A stretch of DNA of 64,000 bases from Pseudomonas gingeri (GTDB lineage: Bacteria; Pseudomonadota; Gammaproteobacteria; Pseudomonadales; Pseudomonadaceae): positions 103,369 through 167,368 of the forward strand of contig NZ_JACAOS010000022.1 in assembly GCF_013386165.1 (NCBI RefSeq). The letters are read 5' to 3'. This document shows, piece after piece, positions 16,453-26,043 of this stretch (its first letter is position 1; the number at the start of each line of letters is the position of its first letter). Made by a program: the position numbers and the translations under genes. The notes under the pieces were generated by a model. The model was given only the letters and a program-made list of their open reading frames with translations, searched no databases and was not told where the DNA came from.

Positions 16453-18903
16453 ATGTCTCAGGAACCGCTTGTCCGTGAAGCCGAGGTCGCTGCTTTTCGC
16501 GACGCTGTCCTCGCCAAACTTACATACGCGGTGGGCAAGGACCCGGACCACGCGTTTGATCATGACTGGTTCGAGGCGATTGCCTTGGCCGCCCGCGACC
16601 ATATGGTCGAGCGCTGGATGGACCACACCCGGCATATTTACCGCAAGGGCCAGAAGCGGGTGTATTACCTGTCGCTGGAATTCCTGATCGGTCGGCTGCT
16701 CTACGACAGCCTGAGCAACCTCGGCCTGCTGGAGGTGGTTCGCGAGGCGATGGTGGAGCTCGGCGTGGACCTGGAGCGTATTCGCCTGCTGGAGCCCGAT
16801 GCGGCGCTTGGCAACGGTGGCCTGGGGCGCTTGGCGGCCTGCTTCATGGAAAGCATGTCGACCCTCGGCATCGCCGGCCACGGTTATGGCATCCGTTACG
16901 AGCACGGCTTGTTCCGCCAGGCCATCGTCGATGGCTGGCAGCAGGAGCAGACCGAGAACTGGCTGGACTTTGGCAACCCCTGGGAGTTCGAACGCGCCGA
17001 AGTGATCTATCCCGTGGGGTTCGGTGGCCATGTGCAAACTGTCACCGACGAAAACGGCGCGACCCGCCAGGTCTGGACCGCGTCGGAAACCGTGCGCGCG
17101 GTGGCCTATGACACGCCCGTGGTGGGTTGGCGTGGGACCAGTGTGAACACCTTGCGGTTGTGGCGGGCGCGGGCGACCGAAGAGCTGCACCTGGAGCGCT
17201 TCAACGCCGGCGACCACCTCGGCGCGGTGGCTGAAGTGGCCCGGGCCGAGAGCATTTCCCGGGTCCTGTACCCGGCCGACAGCACCGAGGCCGGCCAGGA
17301 ACTGCGGCTGCGCCAGGAGTACTTTTTTGTCTCCGCGTCGTTGCAGGACCTGCTGCGGCGGCACAAGAACATGCATGACTCGGTGCTCAGCCTCGGCGAG
17401 CACGCGGCGATCCAGCTCAACGACACCCACCCCTCGATTGCCGTGGCCGAGTTGATGCGCCAACTGGTCGACCTGCACGATATCGCCTGGGACGCGGCCT
17501 GGCAGGTGACGGTGGAAACCCTCTCCTACACCAACCACACGTTGCTCCCCGAAGCCCTGGAAACCTGGCCGGTAGGCCTGATGGAACGCATGCTGCCGCG
17601 GCATATGCAGATCATCTACCTGATCAACGCCCAGCACATCGATTCGCTGCGGGCCAAGGGCACCCACGATTTCGACGTCCTGCGCGCGGTGTCGCTGATC
17701 GAGGAGGACAACGGTCGGCGGGTGCGCATGGGCAACCTGGCGTTCCTCGGTTCCCACAGCGTCAACGGCGTTTCCGGCCTGCACACCCAACTGATGCGCA
17801 GCACGGTGTTTTCCGAGCTGCACAAACTCTATCCGGAGCGGATCAACAACAAGACCAACGGCATCACCTTCCGCCGCTGGCTCTACCAGGCCAACCCGAA
17901 GCTCACCGCGATGATGGTCGATGCCGTGGGCCCCGAGCTGCTGGATAACCCCGAGGAACTGTTGCTGGGCCTGGAGCCCTTTGCCGAGAAGGCCGGCTTT
18001 CGCAAGCAGTTCGCCGAGCAGCGCCTGCACAGCAAGCGCGCCCTGGCGGCGTTGATCCATGAGCGCCTGGGGATCGCGGTGAACCCGGCGGCGATGTTCG
18101 ACGTGCAGGTCAAACGCATCCACGAGTACAAGCGCCAGTTGCTCAACCTGCTGCACACCGTGGCCCTGTACCAGGCCATCCGCGCCGAGCCGGAAACCGA
18201 CTGGGTGCCCCGGGTGAAGATTTTCGCCGGCAAGGCGGCGGCCAGCTATCACCAGGCCAAGTTGATCATCAAGCTGACCAACGATATTGCCCGGACGGTG
18301 AACAACGACCCGACCGTGCGCGGTCTGCTCAAGGTGGTGTTCCTGCCCAACTACAACGTCAGCCTGGCGGAAAGCATCATTCCGGCGGCGGACCTGTCGG
18401 AGCAGATTTCCACTGCCGGTTTCGAGGCCTCGGGCACCAGCAACATGAAGTTCGGCCTCAATGGCGCGCTGACCATCGGCACCATGGACGGGGCCAACGT
18501 GGAGATGTGCGAACGGATCGGCGAGGAGCACATGTTCATCTTCGGTCTCAGCGCCCAGCAGGTGGAGTCGCGCAAACGCAACGGCGAATTCAGTGCGGCG
18601 GGGGATGTGGCCGCCTCCCATCGACTCAACGATGTGCTGCAAGCGATTCGTGGTGGGGTGTTTTCACCGGATGATCCGTCCCGTTATGTCGGGCTGGTGG
18701 ATTCGCTGATCGACTATGACCGCTTCCTGGTCTGCGCCGATTTTGATTCCTACTGGAATGCCCAGGCCCGGGTCGAAGCCCATTGGCACGACTCCAAAGA
18801 GTGGTGGCGTTCTGCCGTACTTAACAGTGCGCGAATGGGCTGGTTCTCTTCGGACCGGACGATTCGTGAATACGCCACGGAAATCTGGAAAGCGCTGGAC
18901 TGA
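16453..18903 (+). CDS. glgP: Glycogen/maltodextrin phosphorylase
   Basis: Releases glucose-1-phosphate from glycogen or maltodextrin with phosphate and pyridoxal phosphate. The 816-residue protein has the N-terminal YYLSLEFLIGRLL and GNGGLGRLAACFMES motifs. The PLP-binding lysine is in EASGTSNMKFGLNGAL (Lys666), and the substrate-loop motif NYNVSLAESIIPAADLSEQ is intact. The ATG at 16453 was chosen from the start MSQEPLVREAEV; the longer open frame begins inside the divergent gene's promoter region. The regulatory N-terminus of animal phosphorylases is absent, as in other bacteria. Confidence 0.95.
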   Translation: MSQEPLVREAEVAAFRDAVLAKLTYAVGKDPDHAFDHDWFEAIALAARDHMVERWMDHTRHIYRKGQKRVYYLSLEFLIGRLLYDSLSNLGLLEVVREAMVELGVDLERIRLLEPDAALGNGGLGRLAACFMESMSTLGIAGHGYGIRYEHGLFRQAIVDGWQQEQTENWLDFGNPWEFERAEVIYPVGFGGHVQTVTDENGATRQVWTASETVRAVAYDTPVVGWRGTSVNTLRLWRARATEELHLERFNAGDHLGAVAEVARAESISRVLYPADSTEAGQELRLRQEYFFVSASLQDLLRRHKNMHDSVLSLGEHAAIQLNDTHPSIAVAELMRQLVDLHDIAWDAAWQVTVETLSYTNHTLLPEALETWPVGLMERMLPRHMQIIYLINAQHIDSLRAKGTHDFDVLRAVSLIEEDNGRRVRMGNLAFLGSHSVNGVSGLHTQLMRSTVFSELHKLYPERINNKTNGITFRRWLYQANPKLTAMMVDAVGPELLDNPEELLLGLEPFAEKAGFRKQFAEQRLHSKRALAALIHERLGIAVNPAAMFDVQVKRIHEYKRQLLNLLHTVALYQAIRAEPETDWVPRVKIFAGKAAASYHQAKLIIKLTNDIARTVNNDPTVRGLLKVVFLPNYNVSLAESIIPAADLSEQISTAGFEASGTSNMKFGLNGALTIGTMDGANVEMCERIGEEHMFIFGLSAQQVESRKRNGEFSAAGDVAASHRLNDVLQAIRGGVFSPDDPSRYVGLVDSLIDYDRFLVCADFDSYWNAQARVEAHWHDSKEWWRSAVLNSARMGWFSSDRTIREYATEIWKALD

Positions 18904-18999
18904 TCTTTTGCGGCAAGTTGTGCGTCCGGCCCCACTTTCCGGGGGCCGGATCGATATACTACGCGGCATCTTTTCGGACGCCGCATAGGGATATCGCGC

Positions 19000-21900
19000 A
19001 TGCAATGGATTCTGATGCTGGTGGGCCTGGCACTCGGCTGGCTGGTGGATTCGGTGTTTACCGACGCCCTGATCGGCGCCCTGCTGGGCCTGGGCATCGG
19101 CCAGGGTTTTCGGCTGATAAGCCTGGGTCGGCAAGCGGCGGCGCAGGTGGTTCAGTTGGAGCAGGCGCGTAAAGCCCTGGCGACCGTCGAACTGCGTGTA
19201 CGGCAGCTTGAAATTGCCTCGAGCAGAACGCCTGAGGCGTCGGTTGCCCCTCTGGTGACCGAGGTCGCCCCCGAGGCAGCCGCGCAAACGCCGCAAGCCG
19301 TTGCCGAACAGGCTCCGGTCGAACAACCCGCTGAATCGATCCCCGAAGCCCTGCGCGCCGTTCCCGAATTGGTCTGGGAACTGCCGGACGACTTCCAGCA
19401 GCCCCTGCATGAAACGCCGCCAGTCGAAAGTCTGCACCCTGAGGTCGATGCCTGGGCGCCGGAACCGGCCATGGCTCGGGTCCGCGAGCCGCAAGCGCCT
19501 CCTGGCCCACGAGAACCCAATCTGATCGAACGTGCCCTGGCCGGTGCGCGCAGCTGGCTGTTCGGCGGCAACACGGTCCTGCGGGTCGGTGTGCTCCTGC
19601 TGTTCCTCGGCCTGGCCTTCCTGTTGCGTTATGCCACCGAAGGCATGGTGGTGCCGATCGAGGCCCGTTACGCCGGGGTCGCCGCCTGCGCCCTGGGCCT
19701 GCTCGGGCTCGGTTGGTGGCTGCGCCTGCGTAACGGCAATTACGCGTTGATGCTGCAAGGTACCGGGATCGCGGTGTTGTATCTGACGGTGTTTGCCGCG
19801 ATGCGCCTGCATCCGCTGCTCGACCCGTCGGCCGCCCTCGGCCTGCTGGTGGCGGTCACGCTGTTTTCGGCGATTCTCGCCATCACCCAGGACGCCCTTG
19901 GCCTGGCTGCCGCCGCCGCACTGGGCGGTTTCGCCGCACCGATCCTGACCTCCACCGGCAGCGGCAACCATGTGGCGCTGTTCAGCTATTTCGCCTTGCT
20001 CAATGCCGGCATCCTCGCGATTGCCTGGTTCAAGACCTGGCGCTTGCTCAACCTGATCGGTTTTGTCGGCACCTTCGGGATCGGTTTCGCCTGGGGCCTG
20101 CGTTCGTATCAGCCGGAATTGCTCTGGAGCACCGAACCCTTCCTGGTGCTGTTCTTCCTGATGTACCTGGCGATCGGCCTGCTGTTTGCCCGACGCAAAT
20201 TGCGCGAGATGGCCGCCGGTCCCGAGGACGACAGCCGTGAGGCGCTGCTGCGCTGGTCGGCTCGCCAGGGTGATTATGTCGATGGCGCCATGTTGTTCGG
20301 CCCACCGCTGGTGGGCTTCGGCCTGCAATTCGCGGTGGTCCAGCACCTGGAGTTCGCGGCGGCCTTCAGTGCCCTGGCCCTGGGGATTATCTACATGGGG
20401 CTGGCGCGGATACTCGCCGGTGGTCGCGCCTTGCTGCTGGGGGAAACCTGCCTGGCCCTGGGTGTGATCTTCGCCAGCCTGGCGATCCCGCTGGGCCTGG
20501 ATGCGCGCTGGACGTCAGCGGCCTGGGCAGTGGAAGGGGCGGGGATCTTCTGGCTCGGCGTGCGCCAGCAGCGGCCGTTCGCCCGGGCGTTTGCCCTGTT
20601 GTTGCAGATCGGCTCGGCGCTGGCGTTTCTCGGCAAGCTGCAACTCGGTGAAACCAGTCTGTTAAGTGGTGCCCCGCTAGGTGCCCTGCTGCTGGGCTTG
20701 GCCTTGCTTTTCAGCTTCCAGCAAGTGCGCAAGGCCATGCCTGAACAGCTCTCGTCCTGGGAGCGCAACCTGGCCCCGGTGCTGGCCTGTAGTGGCCTGA
20801 CCTTCCTCTACCTGCTGGCGCCGCTGTTCTTCTTTACCCAGGGCACGGCGATCAGCTGGGCGTTGGCCGGGCTGGCGACCCTATTTGTCGGCCTGCGCCT
20901 GCAATCGCGCAGCTTCCTGTTCAGTGCCTTTGCCGTGCAGTTGCTCGGCGGTGCGCTGTTCCTGCTGCGCCTGCAAGGTGCCCAGGGTGACTCGACGGCG
21001 GTGTTCAACGCCGGCTGGAGCGGCCTGATGAGCGCTTCGCTGATCGGTTTGTCGCTGATCGCCGGGATGTTGCTGGCGGCTCGCGACGACATGGTGCGCA
21101 ACGATGCTCGCCTGCTCCGTGGCCTGTCGGTGGTGTTGCTGGCGGGGCTGGTGCTGATCAACCTCGCCGTGCTCTTTGTCCTGCCGTGGGAAACCGCCAG
21201 CGGGGTCTGGGCCGCCAGTGGCTTGTTGATCATCTGGCTGAGCCTGTACTTGCAGCAACGGCTGAGTTTCTTCTTCGGCCTGCTGTTGCAGGTGATCGGC
21301 GGCGCGGCCTTCCTGATGGCCGAGCCGGAGCTGTTCCAGGCACTGTCCGCCGAGGGGCTGCGACCATTGGCCCACAGTGGTTTCTGGACGCCGATGGTCC
21401 TGAGCCTGGCCGCCATGATCGGTGCCTGGCGTTTGCAGCGCGGCACCCCGGCGGCGGCCTTCAACGCCCTGAGCTTGGGCGGCCTATCCAATGTCCTGCT
21501 GGTCTGGGGCGCGCTCTGGTGGGGACTGGCCTGGGTCAGTGAAATCCTGCGGTTTGTCTCGACGCATCTCCAGGCCCAGGTATTGCTGGGGTTGGCGGCG
21601 ATCAGCGTGGCGCTCTGGGCGCTGCTGGCCTCGCGCTTGAACTGGCCGACCCTGGGCCGGCTCTGCACCTTGCTGACGCCGGTGGCGGTGCTGGTGCTCT
21701 ATGGTGCCTGGCACCCGGCTTATCATCCCGCGGCCGATTACGGTTGGCTGGCCTGGGCGGCGGTGTTCGTCGTGCATCTGCTGTCCTTGCGCCGTCTGGC
21801 GCCGATCCTGCCTGCCCGAGCCCTGAGTTATGCCCATGTGCTGGGCTGCTGGCTGATCCTCGGTGTGCTGGCGCTGGAGCTGCGTTTCGGCCTGATGAGC

Positions 21901-22641
21901 CTGTCCGAGCACTACAACGCCTGGCGCTGGCTGGGCTGGGCGATCCTGCCGAGCCTCTATCTGGTGCTGATGGCCGCGCCCCGCCAATGGCCGTGGCCGG
22001 TGGCGGCGTACCCGCGTGAATATCGCCTCTACGCCGCCTTGCCCCTGGCCGTGTTGATGCTGGCCTGGTTCTGGCTGGCGAACACCTTCAGCGACGGGCA
22101 GGCCGAGCCGTTGCCGTATGTGCCGCTGCTCAACCCGTTGGAGCTGGGGCTGATGTTCGCCCTGCTGGGGATCTATCTCTGGTCGCAGAGCGCCGTGGCG
22201 CAATGGGCCTTGCGTCGCGACTATGCCGCGCTGGTCACCCAGGCCGTGGCCGGGCTGTCGCTGTTCGCCTTTGTCAGCGCGCTGGTGATGCGCACCGCGC
22301 ACCATTGGGGCGGCGTGCCGTTCAATCTGGATGACCTGCTGGAGTCGATGCAGGTGCAGGCGGGCTTGTCGATTGCCTGGACCCTGATTGCGCTGGGCCT
22401 GATGATCGGCGGGCATCTGCGCCATCGCCGCGAAGTCTGGCTGGTGGGAGCGGCGTTGATCGCCGTGGTGGTCGCCAAGCTGTTTTTTGTCGAATTGAGC
22501 AACCGTGGCGGGCTGGCGCGGATTGTCTCGTTCATCGGCGTGGGCGTGCTGTTGCTGGTGGTCGGTTACTTTGCGCCGCTACCGCCAAAACGTCCGGAGC
22601 CAAAGCCGCTGACCGGGGAAACTGAAGGAGTGTCGTCTTGA
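19000..22641 (+). CDS. Very large polytopic DUF2339 membrane protein
   Basis: A 1213-residue protein. It opens with one or two hydrophobic segments (1-40), then a coiled-coil/linker segment rich in Gln, Glu, Ala and Pro (about 45-170), and from about 190 to the end roughly 30 closely spaced hydrophobic helices. The family is DUF2339. No enzymatic motif was recognised. The final TGA overlaps the TTG start of the DUF3999 gene by 4 nt (TTGA), so the two are translationally coupled and probably act together, presumably in the envelope. This coupled pair is a conserved feature of pseudomonads, but its task is unknown. Confidence 0.85.
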   Translation: MQWILMLVGLALGWLVDSVFTDALIGALLGLGIGQGFRLISLGRQAAAQVVQLEQARKALATVELRVRQLEIASSRTPEASVAPLVTEVAPEAAAQTPQAVAEQAPVEQPAESIPEALRAVPELVWELPDDFQQPLHETPPVESLHPEVDAWAPEPAMARVREPQAPPGPREPNLIERALAGARSWLFGGNTVLRVGVLLLFLGLAFLLRYATEGMVVPIEARYAGVAACALGLLGLGWWLRLRNGNYALMLQGTGIAVLYLTVFAAMRLHPLLDPSAALGLLVAVTLFSAILAITQDALGLAAAAALGGFAAPILTSTGSGNHVALFSYFALLNAGILAIAWFKTWRLLNLIGFVGTFGIGFAWGLRSYQPELLWSTEPFLVLFFLMYLAIGLLFARRKLREMAAGPEDDSREALLRWSARQGDYVDGAMLFGPPLVGFGLQFAVVQHLEFAAAFSALALGIIYMGLARILAGGRALLLGETCLALGVIFASLAIPLGLDARWTSAAWAVEGAGIFWLGVRQQRPFARAFALLLQIGSALAFLGKLQLGETSLLSGAPLGALLLGLALLFSFQQVRKAMPEQLSSWERNLAPVLACSGLTFLYLLAPLFFFTQGTAISWALAGLATLFVGLRLQSRSFLFSAFAVQLLGGALFLLRLQGAQGDSTAVFNAGWSGLMSASLIGLSLIAGMLLAARDDMVRNDARLLRGLSVVLLAGLVLINLAVLFVLPWETASGVWAASGLLIIWLSLYLQQRLSFFFGLLLQVIGGAAFLMAEPELFQALSAEGLRPLAHSGFWTPMVLSLAAMIGAWRLQRGTPAAAFNALSLGGLSNVLLVWGALWWGLAWVSEILRFVSTHLQAQVLLGLAAISVALWALLASRLNWPTLGRLCTLLTPVAVLVLYGAWHPAYHPAADYGWLAWAAVFVVHLLSLRRLAPILPARALSYAHVLGCWLILGVLALELRFGLMSLSEHYNAWRWLGWAILPSLYLVLMAAPRQWPWPVAAYPREYRLYAALPLAVLMLAWFWLANTFSDGQAEPLPYVPLLNPLELGLMFALLGIYLWSQSAVAQWALRRDYAALVTQAVAGLSLFAFVSALVMRTAHHWGGVPFNLDDLLESMQVQAGLSIAWTLIALGLMIGGHLRHRREVWLVGAALIAVVVAKLFFVELSNRGGLARIVSFIGVGVLLLVVGYFAPLPPKRPEPKPLTGETEGVSS

Positions 22642-24002
22642 TTCACAAATCGAGCCCGGGCTGGTTGGGCATCATGGGGTTGTGTGCGGCGCTGTCGGCG
22701 TTCGCCCAGGAAAAACCCACCGACTACAGCACCCGGGTGCCTTTGACCCTGAGTGGCGAGGGGCCTTGGTATCGCCTGGAATTGCCGCTGACGTTGCAGT
22801 TGAATGCACGCCAGTCCGATCTCAGCGATGTGCGAGTGTTCAATGCCGCGGGCGAACCCCAGGCCTATGCCCTGGCGCGGGAACAGGCGCAGGCGACCCA
22901 GAGCAACAGCCTGACGGATGTGAAGTGGTTCCCGCTGTACAACTCGGCGGATGCGCCCCAGGCCACGCCGAGTGTGCGGGTCCAGTCGTCGGCCAACGGG
23001 ACCCTGGTGGAGGTGAGTCCTTCAGGTCAGTTGCCAGCGGGTGAAAAAGTGCTGCGTGGCTGGCTGTTGGATGCCAGCGCGATCAAGACGCCGTTGCAGC
23101 AGCTTGTCCTGGATTGGGGCAGCGAGCGCGACGGCTTCCAGCGCTTCAGCATCGAGGCCAGCGACGACTTGCAGCACTGGCAGGCCTGGGGGGATGGGCA
23201 GGTGGCGCGTCTGTCGTTTGCCGATGAGCGGGTGGAGCAGCATGAAGTGGCCTTGCCGGGGTTGTCGGCGCGCTACTTGCGCCTGCTGTGGCAATCGCCG
23301 CAGGCGGCGCCGATGCTCAGTTCGGCGCAGTTGGCCAGTTCCACCACCAGCAGCCTGCCATTGCCGTTGGTGTGGTCGCAGCCGCTGGCCGGCACGAGCG
23401 CCAAGGCCGGGGAATACACCTGGCAGTTGCCCCTCGGTTTGCCGCTTGAACAGGTGCGGGTCGAACTGGCGCAGGCCAACAGCCTGGCGCCGGTGAACTT
23501 GTATGGACGCCAGGATGGCAATGCGCCCTGGCAGACGCTCAGCAGCGGTTTGCTCTACCGCCTGACCCAGAATGGCCAGGACGTGGTCCAGGATCAGTTG
23601 CAGTTGCCCGGCCGTGCCGTGGCGCAATTGAGGCTGGTGGTCGACGAACGTGGTGGTGGCCTGGGCGCCCAGGCGCCGACCTTGCGTTTCGCGGTGCGCA
23701 GCACGCAAGTGGTGTTCCTGGCCCGTGGCGAGCCGCCGTTTTCCCTGGCGCTGGGCAACCCGACGGTCAAGGCGGCGAACCTGTCGTTGTCGACCCTGAT
23801 CCCCGATTACAGCCCACAGCGCCTGGCGGGGTTGGGCCAGGCCACGGCGACCGGGGCGGCGGTCACCACGCTGCAACCTCCGGTGGTGCCGGTTGCGCTG
23901 GGCACCGACTGGAAGAAAATCGGTTTGTGGGCCGTCTTGTTGCTGGGGGTAGCGGCCTTGGCCGGGATGGCCTTCAGCTTGCTGCGCAAACCGCAGGTGT
24001 AG
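22638..24002 (+). CDS. DUF3999 membrane-anchored periplasmic protein
   Basis: A 454-residue protein with a signal peptide (about 1-25, ending AFAQ), a long beta-rich periplasmic part and one C-terminal transmembrane helix (about 428-446) followed by LLRKPQV. A carbohydrate-binding-like stretch (VLDWGSERDGFQRFSIEASDD..W) resembles discoidin/F5-8 type folds, but this is only an impression. The start is a rare TTG preceded by GAAGGAG at good spacing and overlapping the stop of the DUF2339 gene. The next ATG (22674) would remove part of the signal peptide. Confidence 0.82.
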   Translation: MIHKSSPGWLGIMGLCAALSAFAQEKPTDYSTRVPLTLSGEGPWYRLELPLTLQLNARQSDLSDVRVFNAAGEPQAYALAREQAQATQSNSLTDVKWFPLYNSADAPQATPSVRVQSSANGTLVEVSPSGQLPAGEKVLRGWLLDASAIKTPLQQLVLDWGSERDGFQRFSIEASDDLQHWQAWGDGQVARLSFADERVEQHEVALPGLSARYLRLLWQSPQAAPMLSSAQLASSTTSSLPLPLVWSQPLAGTSAKAGEYTWQLPLGLPLEQVRVELAQANSLAPVNLYGRQDGNAPWQTLSSGLLYRLTQNGQDVVQDQLQLPGRAVAQLRLVVDERGGGLGAQAPTLRFAVRSTQVVFLARGEPPFSLALGNPTVKAANLSLSTLIPDYSPQRLAGLGQATATGAAVTTLQPPVVPVALGTDWKKIGLWAVLLLGVAALAGMAFSLLRKPQV

Positions 24003-24003
24003 G

Positions 24004-24081
24004 CGCTGGCTTGCTGGCGATGGCGGCCGATTGGGCGACGCAGGGCTTGCGTGCCTCATCGCCAGCAAGCTAACTCCTACA
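24004..24081. repeat. REPIN-like inverted repeat
   Basis: GGCTTGCTGGCGATGG faces CATCGCCAGCAAGCT across about 35 nt. The left GTAGGAGC terminus is eroded. It directly follows the DUF3999 stop. Confidence 0.75.
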
Positions 24082-24265
24082 GGGTTTGCGTCGTTCCCGG
24101 GGTGTGTGGTCATGATCCGGAGCAGGGGATTTCTGCTGTTTTTGCACTACGCTCAACCCGGTCCATGAACTCTCCGTGTCGGAACTCGGTCTGACAGGAG
24201 GCAATACAGGCCGACTCGCGTTAAACTGCGCGGGTTTTCAGCCCCCCCCATCTCCGGAGCCATCC

Positions 24266-25276
24266 ATGTCCCGCGTTACCCTGAGTCGCTATTTGATTGA
24301 GCAGACCCGCAGCAACAACACCCCTGCCGATCTGCGTTTCCTGATCGAAGTGGTCGCGCGTGCTTGCAAGGAAATCAGCCATGCCGTCTCCAAAGGCGCG
24401 TTGGGTGGGGTTCTGGGCAGCATGGGAACTGAGAACGTACAGGGCGAAGTGCAGAAGAAGCTCGACGTGTTGTCCAACGAAATCCTCCTCGAAGCCAACG
24501 AATGGGGCGGTCACCTGGCCGGCATGGCGTCCGAAGAAATGGACAATGCCTACCAGATCCCCGGCAAGTACCCGAAAGGCGCGTACCTGCTGGTATTCGA
24601 CCCGCTGGACGGTTCGTCGAACATCGATATCAACGCCCCGGTCGGTACCATCTTCTCGGTACTGCGTTGCCCGAACGAATACCTGAGCCAGAACGAAGCC
24701 TTGAACGAAAAGGCTTTCCTGCAGCCAGGGACCGAGCAGGTCGCCGCCGGTTATGCCATCTACGGCCCGCAGACCATGCTGGTGCTGACCCTGGGTGATG
24801 GCGTGAAAGGCTTTACCCTTGACCGTGAAATGGGCAGCTTCGTGCTGACCCACGAAGACATCACGATCCCGGCCTCCACTCAGGAATTCGCGATCAACAT
24901 GTCCAACCAGCGTCACTGGGAAGCGCCGGTACAACGCTACGTCGGCGAATTGCTGGCCGGCGAAGAAGGCCCACTGAAAAAGAACTACAACATGCGTTGG
25001 GTGGCCGCGATGGTAGCGGACGTGCACCGCATCCTGACCCGTGGCGGTCTGTTCATGTACCCGCGCGACAGCCGCGAGCCGTCCAAGCCGGGCAAGCTGC
25101 GTCTGATGTACGAAGCCAATCCGATGTCGTTCCTGGTGGAACAGGCGGGCGGCGCGTCCACCGACGGCCACCAGCGCATTCTCGACATCCAGCCTGAAGG
25201 CCTGCACCAGCGTGTGGCGGTGTTCCTCGGCTCGAAGGAAGAAGTGGCGCGGATCACCGGCTACCACAAGGACTGA
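24266..25276 (+). CDS. fbp: Fructose-1,6-bisphosphatase, class I
   Basis: Hydrolyses fructose-1,6-bisphosphate in gluconeogenesis, central for a pseudomonad living on organic and amino acids. The 336-residue protein shows the metal-site motif DPLDGSSNID (starting at residue 112) and, near the C-terminus, GKLRLMYEANPMSFLVEQAGG, both diagnostic of class I. The ATG at 24266 gives MSRVTLSRYLIEQTR. The 30 codons upstream in frame overlap low-complexity sequence and were excluded. A DUF924 gene follows 4 nt later. Confidence 0.97.
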   Translation: MSRVTLSRYLIEQTRSNNTPADLRFLIEVVARACKEISHAVSKGALGGVLGSMGTENVQGEVQKKLDVLSNEILLEANEWGGHLAGMASEEMDNAYQIPGKYPKGAYLLVFDPLDGSSNIDINAPVGTIFSVLRCPNEYLSQNEALNEKAFLQPGTEQVAAGYAIYGPQTMLVLTLGDGVKGFTLDREMGSFVLTHEDITIPASTQEFAINMSNQRHWEAPVQRYVGELLAGEEGPLKKNYNMRWVAAMVADVHRILTRGGLFMYPRDSREPSKPGKLRLMYEANPMSFLVEQAGGASTDGHQRILDIQPEGLHQRVAVFLGSKEEVARITGYHKD

Positions 25277-25280
25277 ACCC

Positions 25281-25883
25281 ATGTCCGCGTCCTGGCAGCC
25301 CTTGCTTGAGTGGTGGTTCGGTTCAGCCGAGACGACCGCCGGGCAGGTGGCTGACAAGGGCCGGTTGTGGTTCGGCAAGCGCGACAGCCAGGACCTTGAA
25401 GCGCGCGAGCGTTTCGGGGCCTGGGTCGAGCAGGCACTGGCTGGCGATTTGGCCGAGTGGACGCAATGTCCCGAAGGCTGGCTGGCGGTGGTGCTGTTGC
25501 TCGATCAGCTACCACGGATGATCTTCCGCGATACCCCCAAGGCTTTTTCCGGTGATGCGCGTGCCCAGGTGCTTGTCGCGCAGGGGATAACGACGGGTTT
25601 CGATCGGCAGTTGTCGGCGTTGCAGCGGGTGTTTATCTACCTGGTGCTGGAGCACTGCGAGGCGCTGACGGTGCAGGACGAGGCGGTGTCGCGTTTTGCG
25701 GCGCTGCTGGCGCAGCAGTCGGAGGCGGATCGGGGGATATTTGCCGATTATCTGGATTATGCCGAACGGCATCGCCAGGTCATTGCCCGGTTCGGGCGCT
25801 TTCCCCATCGCAATCTGATGCTCGGGCGTGAGTCCACGGACGAGGAGCTGGCGTTCTTGCGCGAGCCGGGTTCACGCTTCTAA
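25281..25883 (+). CDS. DUF924 family protein
   Basis: A 200-residue soluble helical protein of the DUF924 family. The family marks are an N-terminal LEWWFGS..WFGKRDSQD, the central LLLDQLPRMIFRDTPKAFSGD..A and the C-terminal RFGRFPHRNLMLGRESTDEELAFL. Function is not established. It is separated from fbp by 4 nt and probably shares its transcript. The short N-terminal frame extension overlapping the end of fbp was rejected in favour of the ATG at 25281. Confidence 0.88.
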   Translation: MSASWQPLLEWWFGSAETTAGQVADKGRLWFGKRDSQDLEARERFGAWVEQALAGDLAEWTQCPEGWLAVVLLLDQLPRMIFRDTPKAFSGDARAQVLVAQGITTGFDRQLSALQRVFIYLVLEHCEALTVQDEAVSRFAALLAQQSEADRGIFADYLDYAERHRQVIARFGRFPHRNLMLGRESTDEELAFLREPGSRF

Positions 25884-25887
25884 CTCT

Positions 25888-26020
25888 TGTGGCGAGCGGG
25901 CTTGCCCGCGCTCGGCTGCGAAGCAGTCGTAAAACCGATCACCGTGTTCTACCTGAAACACCGCAATCACCGATTTCAGGGCCGCTTCGCAGCCCAGCGC
26001 GGGCAAGCCCGCTCGCCACA
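25888..26020. repeat. Long REPIN-like inverted repeat, GTGGCGAGC family
   Basis: TGTGGCGAGCGGGCTTGCCC pairs with GGGCAAGCCCGCTCGCCACA. The inner flanks CGCTCGGCTGCGAAGC and GCTTCGCAGCCCAGCG pair too, so the arms are about 40 bp each around a short AT-rich centre. It lies between two convergent genes. Confidence 0.85.
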
Positions 26021-26043
26021 GGAAGGGTGCCAGCCCCGGAGCG

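Noticed and set aside
16438..18642. 734-codon open frame antisense to glgP
   Set aside because: The product resembles no family and mirrors the codon structure of glgP.
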